Source of the DNA: an uncultured Lachnospiraceae bacterium
Lineage (GTDB): Bacteria > Bacillota > Clostridia > Lachnospirales > Lachnospiraceae
DNA: 64,000 bases
Direction: 5' to 3'
Assembly: GCA_947644545.1 (NCBI GenBank)
Contig: CANRZW010000014.1
Span: 21,664-85,663, forward strand
In this document: one piece after another, positions 8,149 to 17,315 of the stretch
Position numbering within the stretch: the stretch's first letter is position 1
How the letters are laid out: each line of letters starts with the position of its first letter
Notes under the pieces: generated by a model
Databases searched by the model: none
Told to the model about the DNA's origin: nothing
Seen by the model: the letters and a program-made list of their open reading frames with translations, nothing else
Translations under genes and position numbers: made by a program

Positions 8149-9267
8149 TTATACTGTCTTATTTATACTGCTTTTGATAGTCTCAATAACCTCCACCAGC
8201 TCCTTTTCCTCCGAGATAAAAAGTCTGGCCGAAGCCTCCAGCGCAATCTCACTCACTTGATTTTCCCGCAGGAAACGGATCTCCTTTCCGGTAAGCTGTC
8301 CCATCTTACAGGCATTGACCGCCTCATTGATCCCGTTAAAATAGTGCATCAGCTCCTCAAACTGCCTGATCTGGTCGATGACGCTCTTCCCATATTCCTG
8401 TCGCTCCAGCTCGCAGACCGCGATCACCTGCATGGCCAGCTTCAGCTCTCCGGTGATGTCCGAAGCCTCCATCAATACATCCGGCCTTTTCTCCAGGACG
8501 CCCAGGAAATATGCCTTCGCACCCTCCAGGTCCCCCTGCCGGAAGAATTCTGACAGCCGTTCTTTCATTTCCCGCGTCTCATACTTCTCCGTGGTCATGC
8601 CCACCTTACACTCATACACTTTAAGGCCCTTCACCTCCACCCAGACAAACAGCAGAAATTCCGAGATAAAGCCAAAGACTCTCTTATGATACTCGTCGTA
8701 CTGCGTGGCGTCGATCTTCTGTTCCACCTCATCAAAGATTGAAAAAAGCCACGCCGCATATTCATCATACAGGGCCTTGGACGTCACCATCATATTGCCG
8801 AAATAAGTGCCGTTCCCATGCACCAGCCGTTCAAATGCCTCATAATAGGCCGGATACTTCTGCCGGATCACCTCTCCTGTCGTCACCAGGTCGAAAATGT
8901 TATAGTCACTGGCATAGCCGTCAAAATAGGAATAATTCAGTTTAAGCTTCTTCGACGTAATGATATCATGATCCTGCAGGATCGCCTGATAATCCTTTTC
9001 ATTGAGGATCCTTCCCTCCTCCGTGCAGAAATAACGTCTGTAATGACAGATACCAACGTAATCTGTGGTACGCACATTTTTCCACACCCAGTAGACGCCG
9101 GTCAGTTCGCCGTAATAACAGTTTTTGTCCGATATCGTATCCCCTGTGTCATCGCCCGCATACCCGAAGTCCTCGCCGCAGGCACGGCCCACGTGCAGCG
9201 GGACATAGATCGGATCTTCCGGTTCCTTGAATTGCTTATGAGTCATGGTGAAGATCGTAACCGACAT
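8149..9267 (-). CDS. DUF4422 protein (predicted capsular/LPS glycosyltransferase) with extra C-terminal domain
   Basis: From the ATG at 9267 the 372-residue product begins MSVTIFTMTHKQFKEP, the usual DUF4422 start. The family core follows: YVPLHVGRA, DDTGDTISDKNCYYGELTG, VWKN and VGICHYRRYF. DUF4422 proteins occur in capsule and lipopolysaccharide loci and are thought to be glycosyltransferases. About 140 residues at the C-terminus (REMKERLSEFF onward) are helical-looking, beyond the core, and not recognised. An in-frame ATG at 9489 would add 74 residues, but that extension is unlike the family and would run into a strong divergent promoter (9473-9500), so I reject it. GAGAGG lies about 10 bases before 9267. 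First gene of the operon with GT4 and GT2. Confidence 0.85.
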   Translation of the reverse strand: MSVTIFTMTHKQFKEPEDPIYVPLHVGRACGEDFGYAGDDTGDTISDKNCYYGELTGVYWVWKNVRTTDYVGICHYRRYFCTEEGRILNEKDYQAILQDHDIITSKKLKLNYSYFDGYASDYNIFDLVTTGEVIRQKYPAYYEAFERLVHGNGTYFGNMMVTSKALYDEYAAWLFSIFDEVEQKIDATQYDEYHKRVFGFISEFLLFVWVEVKGLKVYECKVGMTTEKYETREMKERLSEFFRQGDLEGAKAYFLGVLEKRPDVLMEASDITGELKLAMQVIAVCELERQEYGKSVIDQIRQFEELMHYFNGINEAVNACKMGQLTGKEIRFLRENQVSEIALEASARLFISEEKELVEVIETIKSSINKTV

Positions 9268-9472
9268 GCTTGTTCTGCCTCTCTTTTCCTGAAATATTGG
9301 TGTCTCTATTCTTTGTCCATCGTTAACGGTACTAAAAATTCCGTTTTCGGACTTGCCTGCGTTTCCATCTATAACTTTGACAGGAACCCGGCACAGAAAT
9401 TTGTTATGACGTTCATTATCATTATAAACGACCTTTCCGGAAAATAAAATAAGTTCTTTTTCACAAATGCCA

Positions 9473-9500
9473 TTGACATTCACACACATTATGATATCAT
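9473..9500 (+). promoter_or_regulatory. Strong extended -10 promoter for the SPFH-RHH operon
   Basis: TTGACA (9473-9478) is followed after 16 bases by TATCAT (9495-9500), with TGA immediately before it as an extended -10. Transcription should start near 9507, leaving a leader of about 120 bases before the SPFH start codon. Two palindromes overlap the -10 and start point (next entry). Confidence 0.65.
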
Positions 9501-9510
9501 AATGATATCA
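9492..9510. promoter_or_regulatory. Tandem TGATATCA operator candidate
   Basis: Two identical 8-bp perfect palindromes TGATATCA (9492-9499 and 9503-9510) are separated by TAA. Their centres are 11 bp apart, one helical turn. They overlap the -10 box and the expected transcription start. Tandem short palindromes are the operator layout of ribbon-helix-helix repressors such as MetJ and Arc, and such a protein is encoded at 10702. Repression by that protein is inferred. Confidence 0.6.
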
Positions 9511-9630
9511 AATAAATTTCAAACTATAACACTAACCGACAAAATCCATGCTAGCCACGAACACTTCGGTCAGTGCATAAACTGACATTTGTGTCGCAAG
9601 CAACATGGATCACAAGAATGGAGGATCATT

Positions 9631-10683
9631 ATGCAAGAAAAACATGTCGAAGAAAAAATCATTCAAACGAAGAGGAACGGGCTCCCCATACTGTTTGGCA
9701 TCCTGGCGATGTACGCAGTGGCTATCATCGGCGTCGTAATCAGCGGTGTCGTACTCGATCATCTTGGCAGTTCCTTTTCCCACCTGCCCCTCAAGATCTT
9801 CTTTACGCTGGCCATGGTCCTTTGTATGCTGGTCATTGCCTTCGGCTGGATCCTTTTCTGCGGTCTTAAGGTGCTTAAGCCCCAGGAGGCGCTGGTGCTT
9901 ACCCTGTTCGGTAACTATATCGGCACCCTCAAGGATGACGGTTTCTATTTCGTCAATCCATTCTGTTCCAGCGTCAATCCCGCTTCTCACACGAAGCTCA
10001 GCCAGAGCGGAGACGTCAACAACGTCAATGGCGCCGGCGGATCGGCAGCCACCACGCAGGAAGCGTCCAGCAAGAAGATTTCCCTGAAGATCATGACCCT
10101 GAATAACAGCCGTCAGAAGATCAACGACTGTCTGGGGAATCCGGTAGAGATCGGTATTGCCGTCACATGGCGTATCGTCAACACCGCCAAAGCCGTATTT
10201 AATGTGGATAACTATAAGGAATTTCTGTCTCTGCAGTGCGACAGCGCCCTGCGCAATATCGTCCGTATCTATCCTTACGACGTGGCACAGGGCATCGATA
10301 CGACCGGAGACGGCGTCGCAGACGAAGGCAGCCTGCGCGGCTCCAGCGAGATCGTGGCCGCCAGGATCCGCGACGAGATCCAGGAGAGAGTCCACGAAGC
10401 GGGAATTGAAATTATCGAAGCCCGGATCACTTATCTTGCCTATGCCCCTGAGATCGCCGCAGTGATGCTGCAGCGGCAGCAGGCTTCCGCCATCATCGAC
10501 GCGAGGAAGATGATCGTGGACGGCGCAGTCGGCATGGTGGAAATGGCTTTGGATCGATTACATGAGAATCACACCGTAGAACTTGACGAAGAACGCAAGG
10601 CAGCCATGGTCTCCAACCTGCTGGTAGTCCTGTGCGGCAACCACGACGCGCAGCCGGTAGTCAATTCTGGCAGTCTATATTAA
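9631..10683 (+). CDS. SPFH (band 7/stomatin-like) membrane protein
   Basis: A 350-residue membrane-scaffold protein. Two hydrophobic segments lie near the N-terminus (about residues 20-45 and 53-80). The SPFH domain follows: [30 protein letters not shown], a [18 protein letters not shown] strand pair, and the helical [42 protein letters not shown] region. Such proteins oligomerise in membrane microdomains and often affect proteases or envelope stress. I chose ATG 9631, which has GGAGG six bases upstream, over the earlier in-frame codon at 9589. A small Arc-type regulator gene follows 18 bases after the stop. A similar SPFH plus Arc pairing is familiar to me from other Firmicutes. The cellular role here is not known. 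Confidence 0.9.
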   Translation: MQEKHVEEKIIQTKRNGLPILFGILAMYAVAIIGVVISGVVLDHLGSSFSHLPLKIFFTLAMVLCMLVIAFGWILFCGLKVLKPQEALVLTLFGNYIGTLKDDGFYFVNPFCSSVNPASHTKLSQSGDVNNVNGAGGSAATTQEASSKKISLKIMTLNNSRQKINDCLGNPVEIGIAVTWRIVNTAKAVFNVDNYKEFLSLQCDSALRNIVRIYPYDVAQGIDTTGDGVADEGSLRGSSEIVAARIRDEIQERVHEAGIEIIEARITYLAYAPEIAAVMLQRQQASAIIDARKMIVDGAVGMVEMALDRLHENHTVELDEERKAAMVSNLLVVLCGNHDAQPVVNSGSLY

Positions 10684-10701
10684 CGAAAGGCGGAAGGCAA
10701 T

Positions 10702-10902
10702 ATGGGTGATACAGGTAAGAAACAAGTGCCCCTCAGATTATCTGCCAAACTCTATGATGCGATCGCCGCATGGGCAGAAGACGATTTCCGGTCTGTCAAC
10801 GGACAGATCGAATATCTCCTCACAGAATGCGTAAGGCAGCGCAAGAAGAACGGAAAGTATGTTTCCGACGAAATCGACGTGCCGCCCAAACTGGATCTTT
10901 AA
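10702..10902 (+). CDS. Arc-family ribbon-helix-helix DNA-binding protein
   Basis: This 66-residue protein fits the ribbon-helix-helix fold. The beta-strand [16 protein letters not shown] is followed by helix A (AAWAEDDF), a RSVNGQ turn with the conserved Ser-x-Asn, and helix B ([14 protein letters not shown]). A dimer would insert the PLRL strand pair into the DNA major groove. It lies 18 bases after the SPFH gene with a GGCGGAAGG-like site. Autoregulation of the operon through the two TGATATCA boxes is a reasonable inference. No toxin partner is seen beside it, so a toxin-antitoxin reading is less likely. Confidence 0.85.
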   Translation: MGDTGKKQVPLRLSAKLYDAIAAWAEDDFRSVNGQIEYLLTECVRQRKKNGKYVSDEIDVPPKLDL

Positions 10903-10922
10903 TGCAATACCTGATATCAGAA

Positions 10923-10970
10923 AATGCCGTTCGGAAGAATCTTGACAGGATATTTCTTCCGGACGGCATT
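10923..10970. terminator. Long hairpin between converging genes
   Basis: A 17-bp stem with one G-T wobble (10923-10939 with 10954-10970) and a 14-base loop lies 20 bases after the Arc-type gene and just before the 3' end of the converging radical SAM gene. Probably a shared terminator. Confidence 0.7.
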
Positions 10971-10983
10971 CCACTTCTATAAT

Positions 10984-11853
10984 TCAGAAAAATGACAACT
11001 GCTCATATCCTTTGTTCTCCGGGAATTCACGCAGATACTCAAATACCCGTCCATAATCGCTCACAATGCCATGTTTTCTGCAAAATGCATGAAAAAACTG
11101 CATCAGTTCCTCTGACCTGTCACTGGGAATCTCATAGTCATACCCGTACCGACGGTGGTATTTCTCATGCAACCCCGGAAAATACTGATCAAGAGCAGCG
11201 TAAAAATACTCCCGGTCCCCTTGTCTGAGTGTCACGCCCATACCGAAGCAGATGATTCCATACACGTCTGCCTGCGCACAGTATTCCAAAATTCCCTGAA
11301 TGTTTTCCATGGTATCGTTGATATAGGGAAGAATCGGTGACAGCCACACTACCGTCGGAATACCATTCTCCTGCATCGTCCTCAACACTTCAAAACGCCT
11401 TCTCGTCGTACAGACATGCGGCTCCACGATACGGCACAGATCCTCGTCGTAAGTGGTCAATGTCATCTGCACCACACATTTGGCTTTGCGATTGATACTG
11501 GTAAGCAGATCCAAATCCCGCAGGATTCTGTCTGATTTCGTCTGAACGGTAACGCCGAAGCCATAGGTATCTATCAATTCCAGGCACCTGCGCGTCAGCC
11601 CTAACTGCTCCTCACAATGCATATATGGATCGCACATGGCCCCGGTGCCGATCATGCACTTCTTCCTCTTGGAGCGGAGCGCCCGTTCCAACAGCTTTGG
11701 CGCATTCTGTTTCACCTCAATATCCTCGAAGGGATGCGTAAACTGATAACAGGCGCTGCGGCTGTCACAGTAGATACAGCCATGAGTACAGCCCCGATAC
11801 AGGTTCATGCCGTTATGAGAAGATAAAATACCCTTAGCCTCTACAAAGTGCAT
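10984..11853 (-). CDS. Radical SAM protein, SPL-like/Rv2578c family
   Basis: A 289-residue iron-sulfur enzyme. The radical SAM cluster motif is CX3CX2C: C22, C26 and C29 in GCTHGCIYCDSRS. The N-terminal HNGMNLYRGC and the later KRKKCMIGTGAMCDPY and VQTKSDRILRDLDLL segments fit the SPL-family radical SAM proteins, distant relatives of spore photoproduct lyase. Members are widespread and mostly of unknown substrate. GGAGGAG lies seven bases before the ATG. Transcribed alone, leftward, 46 bases after the PAP2 gene. The exact reaction is unknown. Confidence 0.88.
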   Translation of the reverse strand: MHFVEAKGILSSHNGMNLYRGCTHGCIYCDSRSACYQFTHPFEDIEVKQNAPKLLERALRSKRKKCMIGTGAMCDPYMHCEEQLGLTRRCLELIDTYGFGVTVQTKSDRILRDLDLLTSINRKAKCVVQMTLTTYDEDLCRIVEPHVCTTRRRFEVLRTMQENGIPTVVWLSPILPYINDTMENIQGILEYCAQADVYGIICFGMGVTLRQGDREYFYAALDQYFPGLHEKYHRRYGYDYEIPSDRSEELMQFFHAFCRKHGIVSDYGRVFEYLREFPENKGYEQLSFF

Positions 11854-11899
11854 CCCGCTGCTCCTCCGCTTCTATGTAAAATGCCTCCGGATCACGGCT

Positions 11900-12487
11900 T
11901 TACTCTTCTTCCTGATCCGGCCGGGGTGATTCTTCCGCTTTCTCTATGTACCGCATCCTCCACAACCGGTTGACGATCGCTTCCGCGCCGTAACTGATCA
12001 CAATACCGCTGATTACGCCAAAGAGCACGTCGCTGGGATAATGCACGCCCACATACAGTCTCGACAATGCAATCAGCATTGCCAGGATCAACGCCGGTAT
12101 GCCATACTTCCCCGGCAGCCTGCGAAACATAATACAGGCCACCGCAAAAGAGCAGCCCGCATGGCCGGACGGAAAGGAAAAGTCTACCGGCCTTCTCACA
12201 ATGTAGGTAAGCCCCTCGATCACCTCATAGGGCCTGACTCTGGCCACCAGGTTCTTAAGTATCATATTATTGATCAGCAGCGTTCCGATAAGCGCCGCTG
12301 CCGCCATGCAGCCCACCTTTCTCGTTCTCGGGAGACACAACAGCAGCACCGCCAGCACGATCCAGATCGCTCCACCGTTCCCCAGCGTCGTGATCAACCT
12401 TAAAATCGGCGTCATCACCGGATTCCTTACATTCTCCTGCAGAAACAACAGGATATTGCCGTCCAAATTCATTAAAAAATCTACCAT
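11900..12487 (-). CDS. PAP2-family membrane phosphatase
   Basis: A 195-residue membrane protein with the three phosphatase motifs: KNLVARVRP (about residues 80-88), PSGHAGCSFA (about 106-115) and SRLYVGVHYPSDV (about 142-154). The second His and the Arg/His of the third motif form the active site facing outward. Several hydrophobic helices flank them. Members dephosphorylate undecaprenyl diphosphate or lipid phosphates. Recycling of the undecaprenyl carrier would suit a window full of lipid-linked glycan enzymes, but this is inference. Confidence 0.9.
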   Translation of the reverse strand: MVDFLMNLDGNILLFLQENVRNPVMTPILRLITTLGNGGAIWIVLAVLLLCLPRTRKVGCMAAAALIGTLLINNMILKNLVARVRPYEVIEGLTYIVRRPVDFSFPSGHAGCSFAVACIMFRRLPGKYGIPALILAMLIALSRLYVGVHYPSDVLFGVISGIVISYGAEAIVNRLWRMRYIEKAEESPRPDQEEE

Positions 12488-12661
12488 ATTAATCCACCAT
12501 TCCTGCTGTGCCTGCTAATTTGGGCGCAAGCACAGCATTTCTCTTTCACTGTTTATTCTACCACATCCTTTCCTCAATTCCCATCCAAACCTTTTTATCC
12601 TGTATCATCATACCGTCACAGTAACTTCCCATCATGCTCAGCCTGCCTCCTGGTGGGCCAC

Positions 12662-13915
12662 TTATAATACCGAAAAGATCTTCCGCGCCCTCACGGCAAC
12701 CACAAGCGATACCACTCCTGCTGCCAGCACCACCACGGCCTCGCGTCCTGCACACAGCTCAAACAGGAAACCATACATCGCATTGCCAAGCGGCTGTGCA
12801 CACATGGACAGCATCATGCAAAGTGAGATTACTTTCCCTACCAGATGTTTGGGCGTCTCCGTCTGTACGAATGCCATGATCTGCACACTGAAAACAGTGG
12901 CCATTACCATGATCACAAAGCAGCAGGCTGTGAGGATCAGATAAACTGCCAGCTCCGATCTTGTCAAAAGCAGCGCAAAACCCACCGGAAACAAGCACAG
13001 TGCGGCGATCAACAACAGATTGCCAGCCCTTTTGACTTGCAGCTTCTGCGCTAGAATCCCCGCTCCGATACCACCCACGATACCGCCCGCCGCCAGGGCC
13101 CCTTCCGCATATCCATACAGCCTGTTCGCCAGAGCATCCGTAAAGGGCAGAACCTCCGTGACCAGATATGGCAGCCCCACATTAATCAGCGCCGAGAAAA
13201 AAAGATTGACACAGCATATCACAATCAGCCCTTTACCGATCATCGGTTTTTCCCTGCGGATGAAACGGAAGCTCTCCTGCAGATCCTGTTTCATAATCTG
13301 CCAGATACTGCCTGCCGTCTCCTGCTTCTCATAGGGAATCCTGATAAAAATTTCCATCACTGCAGACAGTACAAAGCAGACCATCCCCACTTCCAGAATC
13401 GGAAGCAGACCATATATGCTGTACAAAATACCGCCAAATACCGGTCCGAGCAGCGATGCGAAGGAACTGACAATATTAATGACCGCATTGGCCTGCATAT
13501 AATGTTCCTGTCCCACTAACGCCGGTATGCTCGCCTGCACAGCCGGCTGATAGGCTCCCGCAATCCCAAATAACAGCATCAGCGTCAGCGCCAGCAGAAA
13601 GACCAGGTTCACTCTTCCCTGCAGCAGCAGAAAGCCAAGAATCAGGCCTGCCGTGATAAAATCAAGCGCCACCATGATGTTTCTCTTATTTACCCGGTCA
13701 GCGATCATCCCGCCGACCGGTGACAGTAAGATCATCGGAATAAAAGCGCATGCCATCACCGTACCGTACAGAGCGGACGAGCCTGTCTGATTTAACAGGT
13801 ACAATGGCAGTGCAAACCGCACGACCGCGTTGCCGAACAGGGAGATAATCTGCCCGATCACCACCAGGGTGAAATCCTTCGTAAATAATTTACTTTCCGT
13901 TTTTCCATGTTCCAT
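12662..13915 (-). CDS. MFS transporter, macrolide-efflux-like group
   Basis: A polytopic membrane protein of 417 residues from the ATG at 13915, with about twelve hydrophobic segments. It starts LFTKDFTLVVIGQIISLFGNAVVRFALPLYLL and carries the loop 2-3 motif GGMIADRVNKRNIMV (motif A variant). This is the pattern of the MefA/MFS_3 group of drug exporters, many of which have no known substrate. A GTG at 13948 in frame is an alternative start. Neither has ideal spacing from AGAGAGG, which lies 14 bases before 13915. No nearby regulator or resistance partner hints at a substrate. Confidence 0.85.
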   Translation of the reverse strand: MEHGKTESKLFTKDFTLVVIGQIISLFGNAVVRFALPLYLLNQTGSSALYGTVMACAFIPMILLSPVGGMIADRVNKRNIMVALDFITAGLILGFLLLQGRVNLVFLLALTLMLLFGIAGAYQPAVQASIPALVGQEHYMQANAVINIVSSFASLLGPVFGGILYSIYGLLPILEVGMVCFVLSAVMEIFIRIPYEKQETAGSIWQIMKQDLQESFRFIRREKPMIGKGLIVICCVNLFFSALINVGLPYLVTEVLPFTDALANRLYGYAEGALAAGGIVGGIGAGILAQKLQVKRAGNLLLIAALCLFPVGFALLLTRSELAVYLILTACCFVIMVMATVFSVQIMAFVQTETPKHLVGKVISLCMMLSMCAQPLGNAMYGFLFELCAGREAVVVLAAGVVSLVVAVRARKIFSVL

Positions 13916-13948
13916 ATCGATTATATCATCCTCTCTTTTCTGCCACAC

Positions 13949-14230
13949 CGGCGCCCTGACAGAATCACCGATGCGGTCCTTTTTGTGTCATCATAGAAAA
14001 ACAGAGCCGGTTGCGCGAGATATTCTAGGTGTCAGAAACGAAACTATCGGTTGCGGAATATGTCAACCATAAAAAACAGCACCGGAGCAGGTCGGAACCA
14101 TACCGGGCATTTTTATGCCCTAAAATGTGTTGCTAAATTAAGAAAATACTGATAAACAGGGGATCTTTAAAGCACACTTTTCTATAAAACAGTGTCATCT
14201 TAAGAAACCCTTAAATATATGAAAAGTCTA
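13949..14230. other. Non-coding spacer upstream of trkA
   Basis: No gene is seen in this divergent spacer. It holds a 6-bp hairpin GGGCAT/ATGCCC with a TTTT loop (14105-14120). I looked for a c-di-AMP (ydaO) riboswitch, which often precedes potassium transporter genes, and did not find its conserved core. Confidence 0.5.
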
Positions 14231-14259
14231 TTGATTTTTTCCCCGCAAGATGTTATATA
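14231..14259 (+). promoter_or_regulatory. Candidate trkA-trkH promoter
   Basis: TTGATT (14231-14236), a 17-base spacer and TATATA (14254-14259) lie about 50 bases before the trkA start. The short leader contains a 6-bp hairpin GTGCCG/CGGCAC (14275-14292) just before the ribosome binding site, which could modulate translation. Confidence 0.5.
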
Positions 14260-14306
14260 TATTTGCGGATGCCAGTGCCGCAAAAACGGCACGGAATGGA
14301 GAGAAA

Positions 14307-15710
14307 ATGTTCAAGCAAAAGAAACCTGTCGAGCAGGGCCTGCAGATCATCATCGTCGGCTGCGGCAAGGTCGGGCAGACGCTGATCGCCCAGCTGATCA
14401 AGGAAGGGCATAATATCACCCTGATCGATAAGAACCAACAGAAAATACAGGAATTGACCAACCTCTATGACGTGATGGGCGTCGTCGGCAACGGCGCCAG
14501 TTTCAGCGTCCAGAAAGAGGCAGACATAGACCACACAGATCTGATCATCGCGGTCACGGATTCGGACGAGCTGAACCTGCTTTGCTGTACCGTAGCCAAG
14601 CGTGTCGGCAACTGTTCCGCCATCGCCAGAGTCCGCACCCCGGACTACAGCATGGAGGCCAATTACTTAAGAGAACGGCTGGGGCTTGCCATGATCATCA
14701 ACCCGGAGCTGGAGGCGTCCCGTGAGATGGCGCGTATTCTCTACCTCCCCACCGCGCTGGAAGTGGACACCTTTGCCCATGGCCAGGCGGAAATGATCAA
14801 ATTCAAAGTCCCGGAAGATAACATATTAGACGGCATGATGGTAGCCGACCTGGGGAAGACCGTGGGGAAGAACATCGCCGACAATGTCCTGATCTGTGCC
14901 GTGGAACGGGACAGCGAGATCTATATTCCTTCCGGTAATTTCCGGATCCTGAGAGGAGACTGCATTTCTTTCGTCTCCACCAGACGGGATGCGAAATCTT
15001 TCCTGGAAAAGATTGGCTTCAAGACCCACGCGGTTAAGAATACCATGATCATCGGCGGCGGCAAATCCTCCTACTATCTTGCTACCCAGCTGCTCCATAT
15101 GGGCATCTCGGTCAAGATCATCGACAATAACCCCAGGCGCTGTGAGGAGCTGAGCATTCTGCTGCCCAAGGCCGTGATCATTAACGGCGACGGTACAAAC
15201 GAGGAGCTGCTACGGGAAGAAGGCATAGAGTATGTGGAATCCTTCGTCCCTTTGACAGGGATCGACGAGGAAAACATCCTGCTGACGCTCCACGCCAGAC
15301 ATGTCTCCCACGCCAAGGTCATCACCAAGATCAACCGGACCAACTATAAGGGGGTTCTAGGCGGCCTGAACATGGACAGCGTCATCTACCCACGTTATAT
15401 CGCTTCGGAAGCGATCGTGGCATATGTCCGCGCAAAGAAAGCATCCATGAACAGCAACAACATCGAGACCCTCTACCATATGTTTGATTTCCGTGTGGAA
15501 GCCATCGAGTTTCGTGTCAAAAGCGAATCTATCGTGACAGGCGTTCCGCTGGCGCAGCTTTCCCTGAAGAAGGGTCTGCTGATCTCCTTCATCAACCGCA
15601 AGGGAGCTATCATCATCCCCAGCGGCCAGGATTGTATCCAGGTCGGCGACACGGTTATGGTCGTGACTACACATACGGGCTTTAAGGTACTGCAGGATAT
15701 TTTAAACTGA
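14307..15710 (+). CDS. trkA: Trk potassium uptake regulatory subunit TrkA
   Basis: A 467-residue cytoplasmic ring protein with two RCK halves. The first NAD-binding segment is IIIVGCGKVGQTLIAQLI (about residues 14-31) with the acidic LIDKN. The second is MIIGGGKSSYYLATQLL (about 237-253), where KSS replaces the more usual RIG. Each half ends in a TrkA_C domain. The protein gates the TrkH channel in response to NAD(H) or nucleotides. GGAGAG lies close before ATG 14307; an earlier in-frame ATG at 14250 lacks one. trkH follows 67 bases downstream, which confirms the assignment. Confidence 0.94.
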   Translation: MFKQKKPVEQGLQIIIVGCGKVGQTLIAQLIKEGHNITLIDKNQQKIQELTNLYDVMGVVGNGASFSVQKEADIDHTDLIIAVTDSDELNLLCCTVAKRVGNCSAIARVRTPDYSMEANYLRERLGLAMIINPELEASREMARILYLPTALEVDTFAHGQAEMIKFKVPEDNILDGMMVADLGKTVGKNIADNVLICAVERDSEIYIPSGNFRILRGDCISFVSTRRDAKSFLEKIGFKTHAVKNTMIIGGGKSSYYLATQLLHMGISVKIIDNNPRRCEELSILLPKAVIINGDGTNEELLREEGIEYVESFVPLTGIDEENILLTLHARHVSHAKVITKINRTNYKGVLGGLNMDSVIYPRYIASEAIVAYVRAKKASMNSNNIETLYHMFDFRVEAIEFRVKSESIVTGVPLAQLSLKKGLLISFINRKGAIIIPSGQDCIQVGDTVMVVTTHTGFKVLQDILN

Positions 15711-15777
15711 CCAGGGACAGGAATAGAGATAAATACAAGAATAGATAATCTTAGAAAAACACGAACAAGAGGTAATC

Positions 15778-17286
15778 ATGAACAGCTCAATTATTCGTTA
15801 TGTTTTAGGATGTATTTTAAAGACAGAGGCGGCTCTGATGCTGCTGCCCTGTCTTATTGCAGTTATTTACCAGGAAAAAGAAGGACTGTGGTATCTGCCG
15901 GTAGCCGCAGGCAGTCTGCTGCTCGGCGTTTTGATGAGTCTGCGGAAACCGAAAAACAGCGTTTTCTATCTGAAAGAAGGCTGTATCGCCACCGCCCTCA
16001 GCTGGATCTTCCTGTGTATCTTCGGCGCGATCCCCTTCTATCTGACAGGTGAGATCCCGTCTTTTACGGATGCGCTCTTTGAGACGGTATCCGGTTTCAC
16101 CACCACCGGCGCCAGCATCTTAAGCGACGTGGAAGCGCTGTCCCATTGTTCTTTGTTCTGGCGCAGCTTCACTCACTGGATCGGCGGTATGGGCGTGCTG
16201 GTGTTTTTGCTTGCGATCATTCCCATGAGCGGCGGCTCCAATATCAACCTGATGCGGGCCGAAAGCCCGGGTCCTTCCGTGGGTAAACTGGTTCCGAAGA
16301 TGAAAGATACCGTGCGTATTCTTTACCTGATCTATGCCGGATTGACTCTGGCAGAGATTCTGCTGCTGGTGGCTGGCAGGATGCCCCTCTTCGATGCCGT
16401 CTGCACCAGTCTGGGCACAGCCGGAACCGGTGGTTTCGGTATTAAGAACGACAGTATCGGCGGTTACTCTCCTTACCTGCAGTGGGTCGTAACCATCTTT
16501 ATGATCCTATTCGGCGTCAACTTCAATGCCTACTGTCTGCTCTTATTCCGGAAAATAAAAGATTTCCTCCGCATGGAGGAAGTGCGCTGCTATCTGTTGA
16601 TCATTTTTGCTTCTGTTGCAATCATTACGATTAATATACTCAAAACCTGCACGAGTGCCTTTGATGCCGTGACCAGGGCGGCCTTCCAGGTGGCTTCCAT
16701 CATCACTACCACCGGCTTTTCCACCACCGATTTCCAGCAGTGGCCGGAGAGCAGCAAGGTGATCCTGGTTCTGCTGATGTTCGTGGGCGCCTGCGCCGGC
16801 AGCACCGGCGGCGGCATCAAGGTATCCCGCTTCGTGGTATTGTTTAAAACGGTGCGCAAGGAATTCTTTTCCTACATTCACCCGAAGAGTATTAAGAAGA
16901 TCAAGATGGACGGCAAGCCGATCGATCATGATGTCGTTCGCTCCATCAATGTATATATGATCACGTTTATGGTCCTTTTTGTCCTCTCCGTATTTCTCAT
17001 CTCCTTCGAGGATACGGATCTGGTAACCACTTTTACCGCTGTGGCCGCCACCATCAACAATATCGGACCCGGACTGGAACTGGTAGGTCCTACAGGGAAC
17101 TTCGGATTTTTCTCGCCCTTCTCCAAATATGTCCTGATGTTTGACATGCTGGCCGGACGTTTGGAGCTGTTCCCGCTACTGCTGCTCTTCCATCCGACGA
17201 TCTGGAAAGACCTGTTCGCCTACAAGAAGACTGTCTGGAAGGAACACCATAATAAAGCCAGCCGGGTAAACCGACTGGCTCATTAA
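15778..17286 (+). CDS. trkH: Trk potassium uptake channel subunit TrkH
   Basis: A 502-residue membrane channel of four M1-P-M2 repeats. The four selectivity-filter loops can be read: SGFTTTGAS (about residues 103-111), GTAGTGGFG (about 214-222), ITTTGFSTTDF (about 312-322) and NNIGPGLE (about 425-432). K+ uptake is driven by the membrane potential or coupled ions and controlled by TrkA just upstream. GAGGT lies four bases before the ATG. The last coding bases form an imperfect hairpin that may serve as a terminator. Confidence 0.95.
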   Translation: MNSSIIRYVLGCILKTEAALMLLPCLIAVIYQEKEGLWYLPVAAGSLLLGVLMSLRKPKNSVFYLKEGCIATALSWIFLCIFGAIPFYLTGEIPSFTDALFETVSGFTTTGASILSDVEALSHCSLFWRSFTHWIGGMGVLVFLLAIIPMSGGSNINLMRAESPGPSVGKLVPKMKDTVRILYLIYAGLTLAEILLLVAGRMPLFDAVCTSLGTAGTGGFGIKNDSIGGYSPYLQWVVTIFMILFGVNFNAYCLLLFRKIKDFLRMEEVRCYLLIIFASVAIITINILKTCTSAFDAVTRAAFQVASIITTTGFSTTDFQQWPESSKVILVLLMFVGACAGSTGGGIKVSRFVVLFKTVRKEFFSYIHPKSIKKIKMDGKPIDHDVVRSINVYMITFMVLFVLSVFLISFEDTDLVTTFTAVAATINNIGPGLELVGPTGNFGFFSPFSKYVLMFDMLAGRLELFPLLLLFHPTIWKDLFAYKKTVWKEHHNKASRVNRLAH

Positions 17287-17315
17287 CTTGCTTATCAATT
17301 TATAAATATTGTACC

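Noticed and set aside
9268..9489. N-terminal extension of the DUF4422 protein from ATG 9489
   Set aside because: The added 74 residues do not look like the family, the upstream region holds a strong opposite-strand promoter, and the conserved protein begins at the ATG at 9267.
10702..10902. Antitoxin of a toxin-antitoxin pair
   Set aside because: The neighbour is a 350-residue SPFH membrane protein, not a small toxin, and no other small gene adjoins it.
13949..14306. c-di-AMP (ydaO) riboswitch before trkA
   Set aside because: The position is attractive, but I could not find the conserved core or paired elements; only short hairpins are visible.
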